Source of the DNA: Candidatus Thorarchaeota archaeon
Lineage (GTDB): Archaea; Asgardarchaeota; Thorarchaeia; Thorarchaeales; Thorarchaeaceae
Reading direction: 5' to 3'
Assembly (NCBI GenBank): GCA_019057595.1
Contig: DXJI01000019.1
Coordinates: forward strand, 1 to 12,156
Length of the DNA stretch: 12,156 nucleotides
The notes under the pieces are model-generated. The model was not told where the DNA came from and did no database searches. It saw nothing but the letters and a program-made list of their open reading frames with translations. The position numbers and the translations under genes were made by a program. This document shows positions 6,248 through 12,156 of this stretch, piece by piece (positions within the stretch are counted from its first letter, which is position 1; every line of letters begins with the position of its first letter).

Positions 6248-7021
6248 CTAGTCCTCCTCCAGATCAAGATCGGTGAAGAGGTCTTCCTCATCGATTTCGT
6301 CACTCCTACCAGGATTTAAGACTCGTAGGAGTTTTGCATCTGCTGCTGCAAGAATCTCTAGTCTCTTTCTGGCACCTACAGTCGCTGCAATTCGGACCGC
6401 ATGTACATCTGGATTGAGATCTTCTATCTCGGATGGTGTGTGGACTCTCACCTCAACAAAGAGTGAAGGATGTAGATTTCTGACCGCCTTTGGTGTTCGA
6501 TATCCCGACGAAACCATGGCGATACGTCCTTTCATCTTCTCACGAGATGCGTTGTCGATTCCTCGGAGCTTGCGCCAGCTGTCGCTTACTCGAATCCATC
6601 TGTGGGCTTGCTCATGACGGAACTGAGGCATGTGCTTCTTCTTTCGTCTAGCAATTCTTAGGATTCGTTGGTCTGTGTTCTGAACCCTGAGAGGAACTTT
6701 CACCTTGGGCTTTTTCTTCTTCTTCTTGGGAGCCGCCTTCTTCTTTGGCTTCTCCTTTGGAGCGGCTTTCTTCTTCTTCTCTGGTTTTGCTTCTGCCTTT
6801 TTGGCTGGTTTCTTAGCAGGAGCAGTATCAGGAAGCAAGCCCTGCGCAGCCTCTATCAGCTTTGCAGCACCACTCTCACTGAGACCTTCGACCTTATCGG
6901 CGAGTTTGTCTGCCTGTGCACGGGACATGTTCAGGACTGTCTTGATACCTGCAGCTCTGAGCTTCTCCTCTAGTTTGGGTCCCACACCGGGCAAGTCTTT
7001 CAGTTCGGGCTTTTTTGACAT
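6248..7021 (-). CDS. rpl32e: Ribosomal protein eL32 (L32e) with N-terminal helix-hairpin-helix domain
   Basis: The 257 aa product has three parts. Residues about 6-64 form a helix-hairpin-helix domain: LKDLPGVGPKLEEKLRAAGI, then a second hairpin with VEGLSESGAAKLIEAA, like those of DNA repair proteins and the RadA N-terminus. Residues about 68-108 are a Lys/Ala/Pro linker with a run of six lysines. From about 113 on comes the eL32 core, with the family signature HRWIRVSDSWRKLRGID (140-156) and GYRTPKAVRNLHPS. An acidic tail (about 240-257, ending LEED) closes it. N-terminally extended eL32 is known in haloarchaea and some other archaea, so the fusion is not unique, but eukaryotic RPL32 lacks it. 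The HhH may hold extra rRNA contacts; that is inference. GGAGAGG just after the uL6 stop precedes the ATG. Confidence 0.96.
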   Translation of the reverse strand: MSKKPELKDLPGVGPKLEEKLRAAGIKTVLNMSRAQADKLADKVEGLSESGAAKLIEAAQGLLPDTAPAKKPAKKAEAKPEKKKKAAPKEKPKKKAAPKKKKKKPKVKVPLRVQNTDQRILRIARRKKKHMPQFRHEQAHRWIRVSDSWRKLRGIDNASREKMKGRIAMVSSGYRTPKAVRNLHPSLFVEVRVHTPSEIEDLNPDVHAVRIAATVGARKRLEILAAADAKLLRVLNPGRSDEIDEEDLFTDLDLEED

Positions 7022-7034
7022 CTCATTGCCTCTC

Positions 7035-7598
7035 CTATACTATTGCCTTTACTACCTCGCCTTTCCTCTTCCTGATCACATAGATACCATCGAGGAAGAC
7101 TCGTCTGTCTTTATCACGGATCTTACAGGCCTGTTGGATGTTGGCTGCACTCTGTGATACATGTTCTATATCGATCCCAGTGATGAACACTTCATCTTCT
7201 GTGGTCCTGACCTGCACATCGCCAATCAGGCGGGCTTTCCGTACACCTCTCTCTCCGATGAAGTTCTTGATGATCACAGTCTTGTCTTGCACTTCCACAG
7301 TGATTGGGAAGTGACTGTATACTATCTTCAACTCGTATTCGTAACCGTGCTGCACACCGGTGAGCATGTTCCGAACATGAGCCACGACTGTACCGACCAG
7401 CGCTCGGGACCTTTTCCGATTGATATGCGTGGTTGCTATGAGCTCAGTCCCCTCAATCTTGATCTTGGTCTGAGGTTCAGGGAACGTCCGAGTCAATGAG
7501 CCCTTAGGACCGTTGACTGTGACTGTCTTTTCTTCTAGGGAAACCTGACACTCACTCGGAATCTCAATCCGTTGTTCGTAGATTGCATCTTCAGTCAT
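7035..7598 (-). CDS. rpl6: Large-subunit ribosomal protein uL6 (L6)
   Basis: uL6 sits at the base of the stalk near the sarcin-ricin loop and the GTPase-associated centre. The 187 aa product shows the two tandem repeats of the family: VTVNGPKGSLTRTF in the first, and the second preceded by YSHFPITVEVQ. The C-terminal block TGIDIEHVSQSAANIQQAC with RDKDRRVFLDGIYV is the archaeal/eukaryotic signature (RPL9-like). The ATG at 7598 follows TAAGGAGAT, in which the uS8 stop runs straight into the Shine-Dalgarno. It lies 13 bases after uS8 and 13 bases before eL32, in the standard archaeal order. Confidence 0.98.
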   Translation of the reverse strand: MTEDAIYEQRIEIPSECQVSLEEKTVTVNGPKGSLTRTFPEPQTKIKIEGTELIATTHINRKRSRALVGTVVAHVRNMLTGVQHGYEYELKIVYSHFPITVEVQDKTVIIKNFIGERGVRKARLIGDVQVRTTEDEVFITGIDIEHVSQSAANIQQACKIRDKDRRVFLDGIYVIRKRKGEVVKAIV

Positions 7599-7611
7599 CT
7601 GTCAGATCTCC

Positions 7612-8004
7612 TTAGTACACATATGCTAGTAATCTTCCACCAATCCCACGAGTCTTGGCGTCTTGATGAGTCATAACACCCTCTGGTGTTGTGACAATCA
7701 GGATTCCATAGTTGTAGGCTGGTAAGAATCGTTTCTCAAATTTCTCGAAGCCATCACGTCGGACTGGGAACCTGGGTTTGATAACACCGCACTTGTTAGT
7801 CCGCCCCATTAGCTGGATGCGGAAGCGGCCTGCTTTTCCATCGTCAATCCGTTCGAACTCTCCGATGTACCCCTTCGACTGCATCACCTGCAGTACCTTC
7901 TCGATTAAGTGTGATGCTGGAGCGATAACCACCTCGGGTTTGCCCACTATCTCACTGTTGTAAATGTTTGACATAGCGTCAGCCAATGGGTCTAGTAGTG
8001 TCAC
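7612..8004 (-). CDS. rps8: Small-subunit ribosomal protein uS8 (S8)
   Basis: uS8 binds helix 21 of 16S rRNA early in small-subunit assembly. The 130 aa length is the usual one in archaea and eukaryotes. It opens [17 protein letters not shown], a very conserved start, and ends [22 protein letters not shown], the archaeal/eukaryotic C-terminus. The start codon is GTG at 8004; the next ATG, at codon 11, would remove the conserved opening. Two Shine-Dalgarno-like sites precede it: GGAGG 11 bases and AGGAG 3 bases upstream of the GTG. It follows uS14 by 16 bases. Confidence 0.98.
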   Translation of the reverse strand: MTLLDPLADAMSNIYNSEIVGKPEVVIAPASHLIEKVLQVMQSKGYIGEFERIDDGKAGRFRIQLMGRTNKCGVIKPRFPVRRDGFEKFEKRFLPAYNYGILIVTTPEGVMTHQDAKTRGIGGRLLAYVY

Positions 8005-8020
8005 TTTCTCCTTAGCCTCC

Positions 8021-8191
8021 TTACTGGTATTTTCGGAACCCGAGCTTCACCGCTGTTTCTCTGAAACAGCGTCGGCACATGTTCAATCCGTATGATCTGA
8101 TGATTGCCTGATGTGTGCCGCAGCGGACGCATGTTCTGCTCCCCTTGCCCATTTTCTTACGTTTGGGACGTTCTTTCTTTAGACTCATCAT
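8021..8191 (-). CDS. rps14: Small-subunit ribosomal protein uS14, zinc-binding type (S14)
   Basis: A short gene of 56 codons fills the gap between uL5 and uS8. It translates as [20 protein letters not shown], then [20 protein letters not shown] and [16 protein letters not shown]. The C-x2-C pairs at residues 21/24 and 39/42 make the four-cysteine zinc ribbon of the archaeal/eukaryotic uS14, and the [14 protein letters not shown] core is diagnostic. uS14 sits in the head of the small subunit near the A site. Two adjacent ATGs (8191 and 8188) are possible. GAGGTGA at 8195-8201, which overlaps the uL5 stop as TGAGGTGA, is 3 bases from the first and 6 from the second. The second matches the spacing seen at uS5 and Hsp20, giving 55 aa. 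Confidence 0.97.
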   Translation of the reverse strand: MMSLKKERPKRKKMGKGSRTCVRCGTHQAIIRSYGLNMCRRCFRETAVKLGFRKYQ

Positions 8192-8194
8192 AGC

Positions 8195-8201
8195 TCACCT
8201 C
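8195..8201 (-). promoter_or_regulatory. Shine-Dalgarno of uS14, fused to the uL5 stop
   Basis: TGAGGTGA joins the uL5 stop (TGA, 8200-8202) to GAGGTGA. It decides between two adjacent ATGs for uS14: 8191 at 3 bases and 8188 at 6 bases. The same stop-plus-site fusion precedes Hsp20. Confidence 0.75.
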
Positions 8202-8787
8202 AGAACAGGTATGTCCGTTCACGCTCCTTTTCGAGTATCTCAATACCGAACTTGTTCTTGACGAAGACCATGCTCTCCTCTGGAGTCAGGCGATGCCTGT
8301 ATGGTACTTTCGTCTTCCTTCTCCGTCGTCTCTTTACCCTGAATCCAGGACGCTCGACACACACTGTGATGTTCATTCCTTGGATACCAAGCTGGGGATC
8401 GTACTTTACATCTGGAATGTTGATATGCTCTGCAATTCCAAATGCAAAGTTACCATCGAGGTCCCAGTTCTTGATCAATAGGACATCTTCCTTGGCTTTC
8501 AGAGCCTTGATGAGAAATTCTTCCGCCTTCTTGTGCCTGAGAGTCACTCGGACCGCAATGGGTTCTCTCCGACGAATTCCAAAGTCTCGGACTGTCTGAC
8601 GAGCCCTTGACTGAGTCGGGGTCTGTCCACTGAGACCCTCGAGAATGGTTGTTGCCCTACCTAGTGCTTCTCCACCGCCAGTACACATATCGACAACAAC
8701 TTTGGATATGAAGGGCTCTCTCATTGGAAAGGTTTTCCAGTCTTCTTTGAAGACTTCTTCATTGATCTGGTCATTCTCGACGCTCAC
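8200..8787 (-). CDS. rpl5: Large-subunit ribosomal protein uL5 (L5)
   Basis: uL5 binds 5S rRNA and helix 84 of 23S rRNA in the central protuberance, next to uL18, and touches P-site tRNA. The 195 aa product carries the archaeal/eukaryotic pattern: MREPFISKVVVDMCTGGGEALGRA near the N-terminus, QTPTQSRARQTVRDFGIRRREPIAVRVTLR, and DVKYDPQLGIQGMNITVCVERPGFRVKRRRRRK. The start is a GTG at 8787 that overlaps the eS4 stop as GTGA. AGGAGGT, coded by the EAGGN tail of eS4, lies about 7 bases upstream, so coupling with eS4 is likely. Confidence 0.97.
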   Translation of the reverse strand: MSVENDQINEEVFKEDWKTFPMREPFISKVVVDMCTGGGEALGRATTILEGLSGQTPTQSRARQTVRDFGIRRREPIAVRVTLRHKKAEEFLIKALKAKEDVLLIKNWDLDGNFAFGIAEHINIPDVKYDPQLGIQGMNITVCVERPGFRVKRRRRRKTKVPYRHRLTPEESMVFVKNKFGIEILEKERERTYLF

Positions 8788-9536
8788 TCGGGATTACCTC
8801 CTGCTTCAAGAGTGACCTCTGACTTGCTCTTTCCAACCACAAACACATAATCTAGAGCAGTCTGGAATCTGGTTCCTTCGGGATCTTGAATTGTCACTGT
8901 GCTAGCGTTCGTACCAATCCGTTTCTGGACCTCCAAAATCTTACCTTCAATACCAATGTTCTTTCCTCTGGTGACAATGGCGTAAGCTCCTTTGTCAAGG
9001 TTGATAGACTTCATCAACTTCTGTTGGGGTATTCCAATTTTGAGAGTATCAAGAGTACTGTACTCTGAAGCTTTCTCAGCTTCTGCAAGTAAGATGGTTC
9101 GACCGTCATGAAGACCAAGTTGGACCTTGCCGCCCTTGACCATGGACTTGTTTTCAATCCTGCATAGTTTGAATCCTGCCTCTGCCTCATCAACACTTAC
9201 TAGCCGCAGCCCGCCTCTCTTTTTCGGTAAGAGCCTGAAACGCTCACCAGATGGTGTTATCTCAATCACATCCATGAGGCCTACCGGAAATCGAGGATTC
9301 TTTCTAATTTCACCATCGACCATGATCTGACCAGTTGAGAGAATTGCTTTCACCTCACGCATGTTCTCTGCATATCCGAGAATCTCTCGGAGAACCAGAG
9401 CAAGTGTCAGACTCTGCTCCTTTGGATGTGGTCCAGGAATTACTCGAGTGGTGAACTTCGCTTCTTTCCTCTTGATTGGCCAGTGTCTTGGCGCGGGAAG
9501 CCGTTTTAGATGTCTTTTCTGACCTCTTCTTGCCAT
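8784..9536 (-). CDS. rps4e: Small-subunit ribosomal protein eS4 (S4e)
   Basis: eS4 is an archaeal/eukaryotic protein of the small-subunit body and is unrelated in overall fold to bacterial S4. The 250 aa product begins MARRGQKRHLKRLPAPRHWPI, the conserved opening. An S4-type RNA-binding domain covers about 41-95 (SLTLALVLREILGYAENMREVKAIL, then GQIMVDG). A central domain follows, and a KOW motif lies at about 182-204 (GAYAIVTRGKNIGIEGKI). The start shares its A with the uL24 stop (TAATG), with GGAGAGTGA in the uL24 tail codons. The stop overlaps the uL5 GTG start. Length and domain order are normal. Confidence 0.98.
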   Translation of the reverse strand: MARRGQKRHLKRLPAPRHWPIKRKEAKFTTRVIPGPHPKEQSLTLALVLREILGYAENMREVKAILSTGQIMVDGEIRKNPRFPVGLMDVIEITPSGERFRLLPKKRGGLRLVSVDEAEAGFKLCRIENKSMVKGGKVQLGLHDGRTILLAEAEKASEYSTLDTLKIGIPQQKLMKSINLDKGAYAIVTRGKNIGIEGKILEVQKRIGTNASTVTIQDPEGTRFQTALDYVFVVGKSKSEVTLEAGGNPE

Positions 9537-9925
9537 TACTCGTCACTCTCCGTGATTTTCATTACCTTGCTCTCGATGAGCTGCTTTCTTTCATCATCCA
9601 GTTCCAGTTTCACGAGCATGAGGTTTGATGGATGAATAGGAACTGCAGTCTCCTTGCCATCTGCCTTGGTAATTGTGGCATTATCTAGGAATACACGAAC
9701 ATTCCTGTAGCTCACCGTAGTGACCTTTCCCTCAGTGTCTCGAAATTGACCTCTCATGATTTTCACGAGGTCGCCTTTCTTGATAACTAGTGAGCGAAGT
9801 CCATACTCTTCCTGAAGGAACTCATCAAGTCGGCACTTGAGCAGTTTCTTCTTCTCATGATTGACAGCGTTTCGAATCCGACGTCGCTGTTTCCTAGGTG
9901 ACTTTGTACTTGGTTTCTTTACCAT
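9536..9925 (-). CDS. rpl24: Large-subunit ribosomal protein uL24 (L24)
   Basis: uL24 binds 23S rRNA domain I, starts large-subunit assembly and lies near the exit of the peptide tunnel. The 129 aa product has the archaeal/eukaryotic (RPL26-like) N-terminal extension SPRKQRRRIRNAVNHEKKKLL (about 9-29). A KOW motif follows at about 48-76, containing IKKGDLVKIMRGQFRDTEGKV, and then VAP-like IHPSNLMLVKLEL. The ATG at 9925 follows GAGGGTGG in the 9-base gap after uL14. The short acidic tail (TESDE) supplies the Shine-Dalgarno for eS4. Confidence 0.97.
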   Translation of the reverse strand: MVKKPSTKSPRKQRRRIRNAVNHEKKKLLKCRLDEFLQEEYGLRSLVIKKGDLVKIMRGQFRDTEGKVTTVSYRNVRVFLDNATITKADGKETAVPIHPSNLMLVKLELDDERKQLIESKVMKITESDE

Positions 9926-9934
9926 TTCCCACCC

Positions 9935-10357
9935 TCACACTATCTTTGAAGCAATCGCAGAAACTCTTGGCCATTTCAGAGTCACTTCTCTTGCCATTGG
10001 TCCTCTCAGTTCAGAACCCTGAGGCTCGCCTCCTGGCTTGATTAGAACTGCTGCATTATCCTCGAACTGCATCCAGGTACCATCGGGTCGTCGGAATGGT
10101 TTCCTCTGTCGTACTATGACTGCCTGTAGCACCTGTTTACGAAGTTCTTGTTTTCCTTTAGTGACTGACACATTGACCATGTCGCCGATGCCTGCCTTTC
10201 CCAGCTTTCTCAACTTACCTTTGTAACCAAAGACTGTGATCACCCTGAGTTCCTTTGCTCCTGAGTTGTCAGCACACAAAATCTTGGCACCTATCGGGAG
10301 GCCTCGAGCGATTCGAGGGATGAACTTTCTAATTCCTCTTCCAACCTTCCTTGACAT
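9935..10357 (-). CDS. rpl14: Large-subunit ribosomal protein uL14 with N-terminal extension
   Basis: uL14 lies at the subunit interface and forms intersubunit bridges. The core is plain: GAKILCADNSGAKELRVITV, then GDMVNVSVTKGKQELRKQV, AVIVRQRKPFRRPDG and FEDNAAVLIKPGGEPQGSEL. The product is 140 aa, whereas many archaeal uL14 are about 132. The extra residues are at the N-terminus (MSRKVGRGIRKFIPRIARGLP), which resembles the start of eukaryotic RPL23 (140 aa) as I remember it. The Shine-Dalgarno GGAGGAG is formed by the three terminal Glu codons of uS17 plus its stop, three bases before the ATG. The core call is certain; the meaning of the extension is inference. Confidence 0.98.
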   Translation of the reverse strand: MSRKVGRGIRKFIPRIARGLPIGAKILCADNSGAKELRVITVFGYKGKLRKLGKAGIGDMVNVSVTKGKQELRKQVLQAVIVRQRKPFRRPDGTWMQFEDNAAVLIKPGGEPQGSELRGPMAREVTLKWPRVSAIASKIV

Positions 10358-10360
10358 TGA

Positions 10361-10729
10361 CTACTCCTCCTCAGTTCCTACATCAGCTGGGATTACTGAT
10401 ACGACTACAGCTGAAACGTTTTTGCTCAATGGTCTGCATTCGACTACTTTCACAGTGTCGCCAACCTTCACCTCAATACAAGGAGGCAAGTGTGCAAGTT
10501 TTCTTGATCGTCGACGTTCATATCGAGAATACTTCTTGATTAGACTCAGATAGTCTGTCTGAAACACGATTGTCTTGTACATCCGTGTGCTTGTGACGAT
10601 ACCTTCTCTGACCTTGCTTCTGACGGAAAGATTTCCGTGAAATGGGCAGTTGATGTCGTCGCATGTCTTTTCTGGGGGGTCCACATTGGGGATGCCAATG
10701 TTGCGGACTTTACTCTTGGTTTCAGCCAT
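10361..10729 (-). CDS. rps17: Small-subunit ribosomal protein uS17 (S17)
   Basis: uS17 binds 16S rRNA early in assembly. The 122 aa product is the archaeal/eukaryotic (RPS11-like) form. The N-terminus [26 protein letters not shown] contains the conserved C-x4-C pair and PFHG (about 23-31). The OB-fold core carries [19 protein letters not shown] and [25 protein letters not shown] start it at ATG 10729, two bases after the Rpp29 stop, with AGGAG 9 bases upstream. An in-frame GTG at 10735 would add two residues and overlap that stop as GTGA. The tail ends TEEE, whose codons form the uL14 Shine-Dalgarno. Confidence 0.97.
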   Translation of the reverse strand: MAETKSKVRNIGIPNVDPPEKTCDDINCPFHGNLSVRSKVREGIVTSTRMYKTIVFQTDYLSLIKKYSRYERRRSRKLAHLPPCIEVKVGDTVKVVECRPLSKNVSAVVVSVIPADVGTEEE

Positions 10730-10731
10730 GA

Positions 10732-11016
10732 TCACCAGCTCCTGTTGAGGCGCTTTTTCATTCTGTCCTCTGGTCTCCCCCTCAGAAGTCCACCATCTAC
10801 GCGCACGACTGTACCATCGGGGAGTGTTATATCGAAGACACAGATGTTCTTGGGGACTGCTTTGGTCCCTTGCCCTGTGTCAATCTTGATCATCTCCTTG
10901 GTTTCTCCAAGGATTGTACCTTTAGTACATACATGATTGGGGTCACTTGATTCAACTATGTGAGTCGACAACCCAACAAGCTCATGCTTTACAATATTCT
11001 GAGGAGCGATTCTCAT
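10732..11016 (-). CDS. rnp1: RNase P protein component 1 (Rpp29/POP4 family)
   Basis: This subunit of archaeal RNase P helps the catalytic RNA remove 5' leaders from pre-tRNAs; in the known complexes it pairs with Rpp21. The 94 aa product has the Sm-like barrel of the family: [19 protein letters not shown] at the N-terminus, [14 protein letters not shown] in the middle, and [19 protein letters not shown] (about 71-89), where the GRPEDR block is the family mark. It is placed between uL29 and uS17, as in many archaea, with no SUI1/eIF1-like gene beside it. The start ATG overlaps the uL29 stop (ATGA), and GGAGG in the uL29 tail codons is 7 bases upstream. Confidence 0.96.
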   Translation of the reverse strand: MRIAPQNIVKHELVGLSTHIVESSDPNHVCTKGTILGETKEMIKIDTGQGTKAVPKNICVFDITLPDGTVVRVDGGLLRGRPEDRMKKRLNRSW

Positions 11017-11225
11017 TCGGATGCCTCCAACTCCTCTTCTCGGTTGATTGTCAGAATGCGAGCAATCGCCTTCCTCACATTTCTAATCTTGTAGGGATTC
11101 TGTGTTCCACCGCCAGTGGCTGACTCGATTCGGATGGATGACATTTCGTCGTAGAGTTCTTCCAGTTTCTTCTGTCTCTCAGCTGCGGTAAGTTTTCGAA
11201 GTTCTTTTGCCTTCAGTTCATACAC
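11013..11225 (-). CDS. rpl29: Large-subunit ribosomal protein uL29 (L29)
   Basis: uL29 is a small helical-hairpin protein close to the peptide tunnel exit, where SRP and nascent-chain factors dock. The 70 aa product begins YELKAKELRKLTAAERQKKLEELYDEM and continues TGGGTQNPYKIRNVRKAIARILTI, the archaeal family pattern. The start is GTG at 11225, sharing one base with the uS3 stop (TAGTG). GGGAGGG in the uS3 tail lies about 8 bases upstream. A nearby ATG (11221) is in the wrong frame. The acidic C-terminus (EEELEASE) carries the Shine-Dalgarno for rnp1. Confidence 0.96.
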   Translation of the reverse strand: MYELKAKELRKLTAAERQKKLEELYDEMSSIRIESATGGGTQNPYKIRNVRKAIARILTINREEELEASE

Positions 11226-12142
11226 TATTCAGTCCCTCCCTCATCCAATTCGTCGAGTTCCTTTAGATCCTCAAGGATTGCTTCTTCAGCAGGTTCACTG
11301 GGTTCATCCTCAGCCTCTTTCTTTTCTTCGACTGGAGGTGCCTCTTCGGTTTCAGGTTTGGGTTCCTCTTCTGGAACCGGTTCTATCGGCTCTTCAATGA
11401 GCTCAAGACCATCGAGTTCTTCGAGTTCTCTAAGCTCGTCTATGTCAGTGATACCCTCAAGTGTATCTTCAACACCAACTTTCTCCTCAGCAAGAATCTC
11501 ATCCTCTGGTTTCTTGACCAGTTCGATTTCTTCCTTCTTTCGTGGTTTTGGTGGTTTGATATTGATAACTCCGGGAAGCTTGGCAGTAGGTCCCATGATT
11601 CGCACTGTTATGCCTATCACACCAGGTTTAAGGACTGCTCTATCATTTGCATGATCTACAAAGATGTCTGCAGGCTCGCCAGTCTTTGCGATTGTGCCTT
11701 GCTTGAATTTCTGATATCGGGCTCTCCTGCTCGAGAGCTTGCCTTTTACAACGATTTCACAACCTATGGCCCCTGCCCTCATCACTCTCCTGAGGATCCA
11801 ATAGGCCATTCTACGGAAGCGAACTCCTCTCTCCAGTTGTCTGGCTAACCGTGAAGCCATCACAGCGGCATCCAACCAGGGGTTCTCTATCTCACTGACT
11901 TCAATCTGTACATTCTCGATTCCAAACTCGTTCTCGAGGATGTATGTGAGTTCCCTGATCTTGGCACCACGGCGACCAATTACAACTCCTGGTCTAGAGG
12001 CGTGAATAACGACCTCTGTCTTCATGGGCATCTTCCGAATCTCCACGCCACCATAACCCGCGGCGTTGAGTTCGTTTGCTAAGAACTCATCAATCGCCAA
12101 TTTACGGGAGTTCTGCTTGATGAAATACTTGACAGCTGACAT
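11225..12142 (-). CDS. rps3: Small-subunit ribosomal protein uS3 with long acidic C-terminal tail
   Basis: uS3 lines the mRNA entry channel in the small-subunit head. The 305 aa product begins with the archaeal/eukaryotic opening (VKYFIKQNSRKLAIDEFLANEL). A type II KH domain follows, with the loop GRRG at 56-59 inside GVVIGRRGAKIRELT. The C-terminal domain ends near residue 200, with GPTAKLPGVINIKPPKP. The last 100 or so residues (about 204-305) are Glu/Asp/Pro-rich and look disordered. Long acidic uS3 tails occur in haloarchaea, but most archaeal uS3 proteins end near 210-240 aa. GAGGTGA at 12147-12153 lies four bases before the ATG. The preceding gene, expected to be uL22, is outside the window; its last codons may read E-E-V-N-stop with a TAATG overlap. 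Confidence 0.97.
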   Translation of the reverse strand: MSAVKYFIKQNSRKLAIDEFLANELNAAGYGGVEIRKMPMKTEVVIHASRPGVVIGRRGAKIRELTYILENEFGIENVQIEVSEIENPWLDAAVMASRLARQLERGVRFRRMAYWILRRVMRAGAIGCEIVVKGKLSSRRARYQKFKQGTIAKTGEPADIFVDHANDRAVLKPGVIGITVRIMGPTAKLPGVINIKPPKPRKKEEIELVKKPEDEILAEEKVGVEDTLEGITDIDELRELEELDGLELIEEPIEPVPEEEPKPETEEAPPVEEKKEAEDEPSEPAEEAILEDLKELDELDEGGTE

Positions 12143-12146
12143 TAGT

Positions 12147-12153
12147 TCACCTC
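12147..12153 (-). promoter_or_regulatory. Shine-Dalgarno of uS3
   Basis: GAGGTGA on the minus strand, four bases before the uS3 ATG. The same heptamer recurs before uS14 (8195-8201), uS5, Hsp20 and the toroid gene, which identifies it as this genome's strong ribosome-binding motif. It is complementary to the conserved archaeal 16S rRNA 3' end. Confidence 0.8.
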
Positions 12154-12156
12154 TTC

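Noticed and set aside
6700..6800. Repeated cttctt runs as a possible microsatellite or repeat array
   Set aside because: They encode the Lys-rich linker of eL32 in frame. The spacing follows codons and is interrupted by Ala/Pro codons, so this is low-complexity protein sequence rather than a DNA repeat element.
6705..7157. 150 aa plus-strand Phe/Leu-rich frame that looks like membrane segments
   Set aside because: It is antisense of the Lys/Ala/Pro linker of eL32: AAG codons read back as CTT/TTC, giving false hydrophobic stretches.
11358..11654. 98 aa plus-strand Ser-rich reading frame
   Set aside because: It is the antisense of the Glu/Asp-rich uS3 tail (GAA/GAG codons read back as Ser/Phe codons). 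It has no family resemblance.
1..12156. Mobile elements, CRISPR arrays, tRNA or rRNA genes, or a defence cassette
   Set aside because: I looked for inverted terminal repeats, regularly spaced repeats, transposase motifs and clover-leaf patterns and saw none. The window is nearly all conserved ribosomal and secretion genes.

Overview
The window is a piece of an archaeal chromosome carrying the 3' part of the S10 operon and the spc operon. Every gene that I accept lies on the minus strand, so transcription runs from high to low coordinates. The gene set is archaeal/eukaryotic: eS4, eL32, eL19, an RNase P protein of the Rpp29 type, uS17 with the archaeal Cys-rich N-terminus, and uS5 with the archaeal/eukaryotic GCGSWEC block. 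The Shine-Dalgarno sequences (GAGGTGA, GGAGG) match the archaeal 16S tail, and base composition looks mid-40s percent GC by eye. The exact lineage cannot be fixed without a search. An Asgard archaeon (for example Thorarchaeota-like) is my best guess, from a uL14 of eukaryote-like length, a long uL18 tail, moderate GC and a toroid-fold orphan. A euryarchaeal or Thermoplasmata-type genome is not excluded, because HhH-fused eL32 occurs there too.

Layout in transcription order: uS3 (12142), uL29, Rpp29/Rnp1, uS17, uL14, uL24, eS4, uL5, uS14 (a 55-56 aa gene), uS8, uL6, eL32, eL19, uL18, uS5, uL30, a small heat-shock protein (Hsp20), uL15, SecY, an alpha/alpha-toroid (prenyltransferase/squalene-cyclase-like) protein, and the first 16 codons of adenylate kinase at the left edge. 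From uS3 to uL15 the genes overlap by 1-4 bases or are separated by at most 16 bases. The Shine-Dalgarno sequence of one gene is usually written into the last codons or stop of the gene before it, so this part behaves as one translationally coupled polycistron.

Spacing opens up after uL15: 81 bases to secY, 167 to the toroid gene and 65 to adkA. Each of these gaps holds a TATA-like box 50-58 bases ahead of the start codon, and a perfect 8-bp hairpin follows the secY stop. The left end therefore looks like individually promoted genes rather than a continuation of the ribosomal polycistron.

Most of the window is conserved translation and secretion machinery. The departures from the standard archaeal order are the Hsp20 gene between uL30 and uL15 and the toroid-fold gene between secY and adkA. 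Protein-level departures are the HhH domain plus Lys/Ala/Pro linker fused to eL32, the basic tail on uL18, the roughly 100-residue acidic tail on uS3 and the longer N-terminus of uL14. I see no mobile element, CRISPR array, tRNA or rRNA. No stretch longer than 300 bases lacks a gene.
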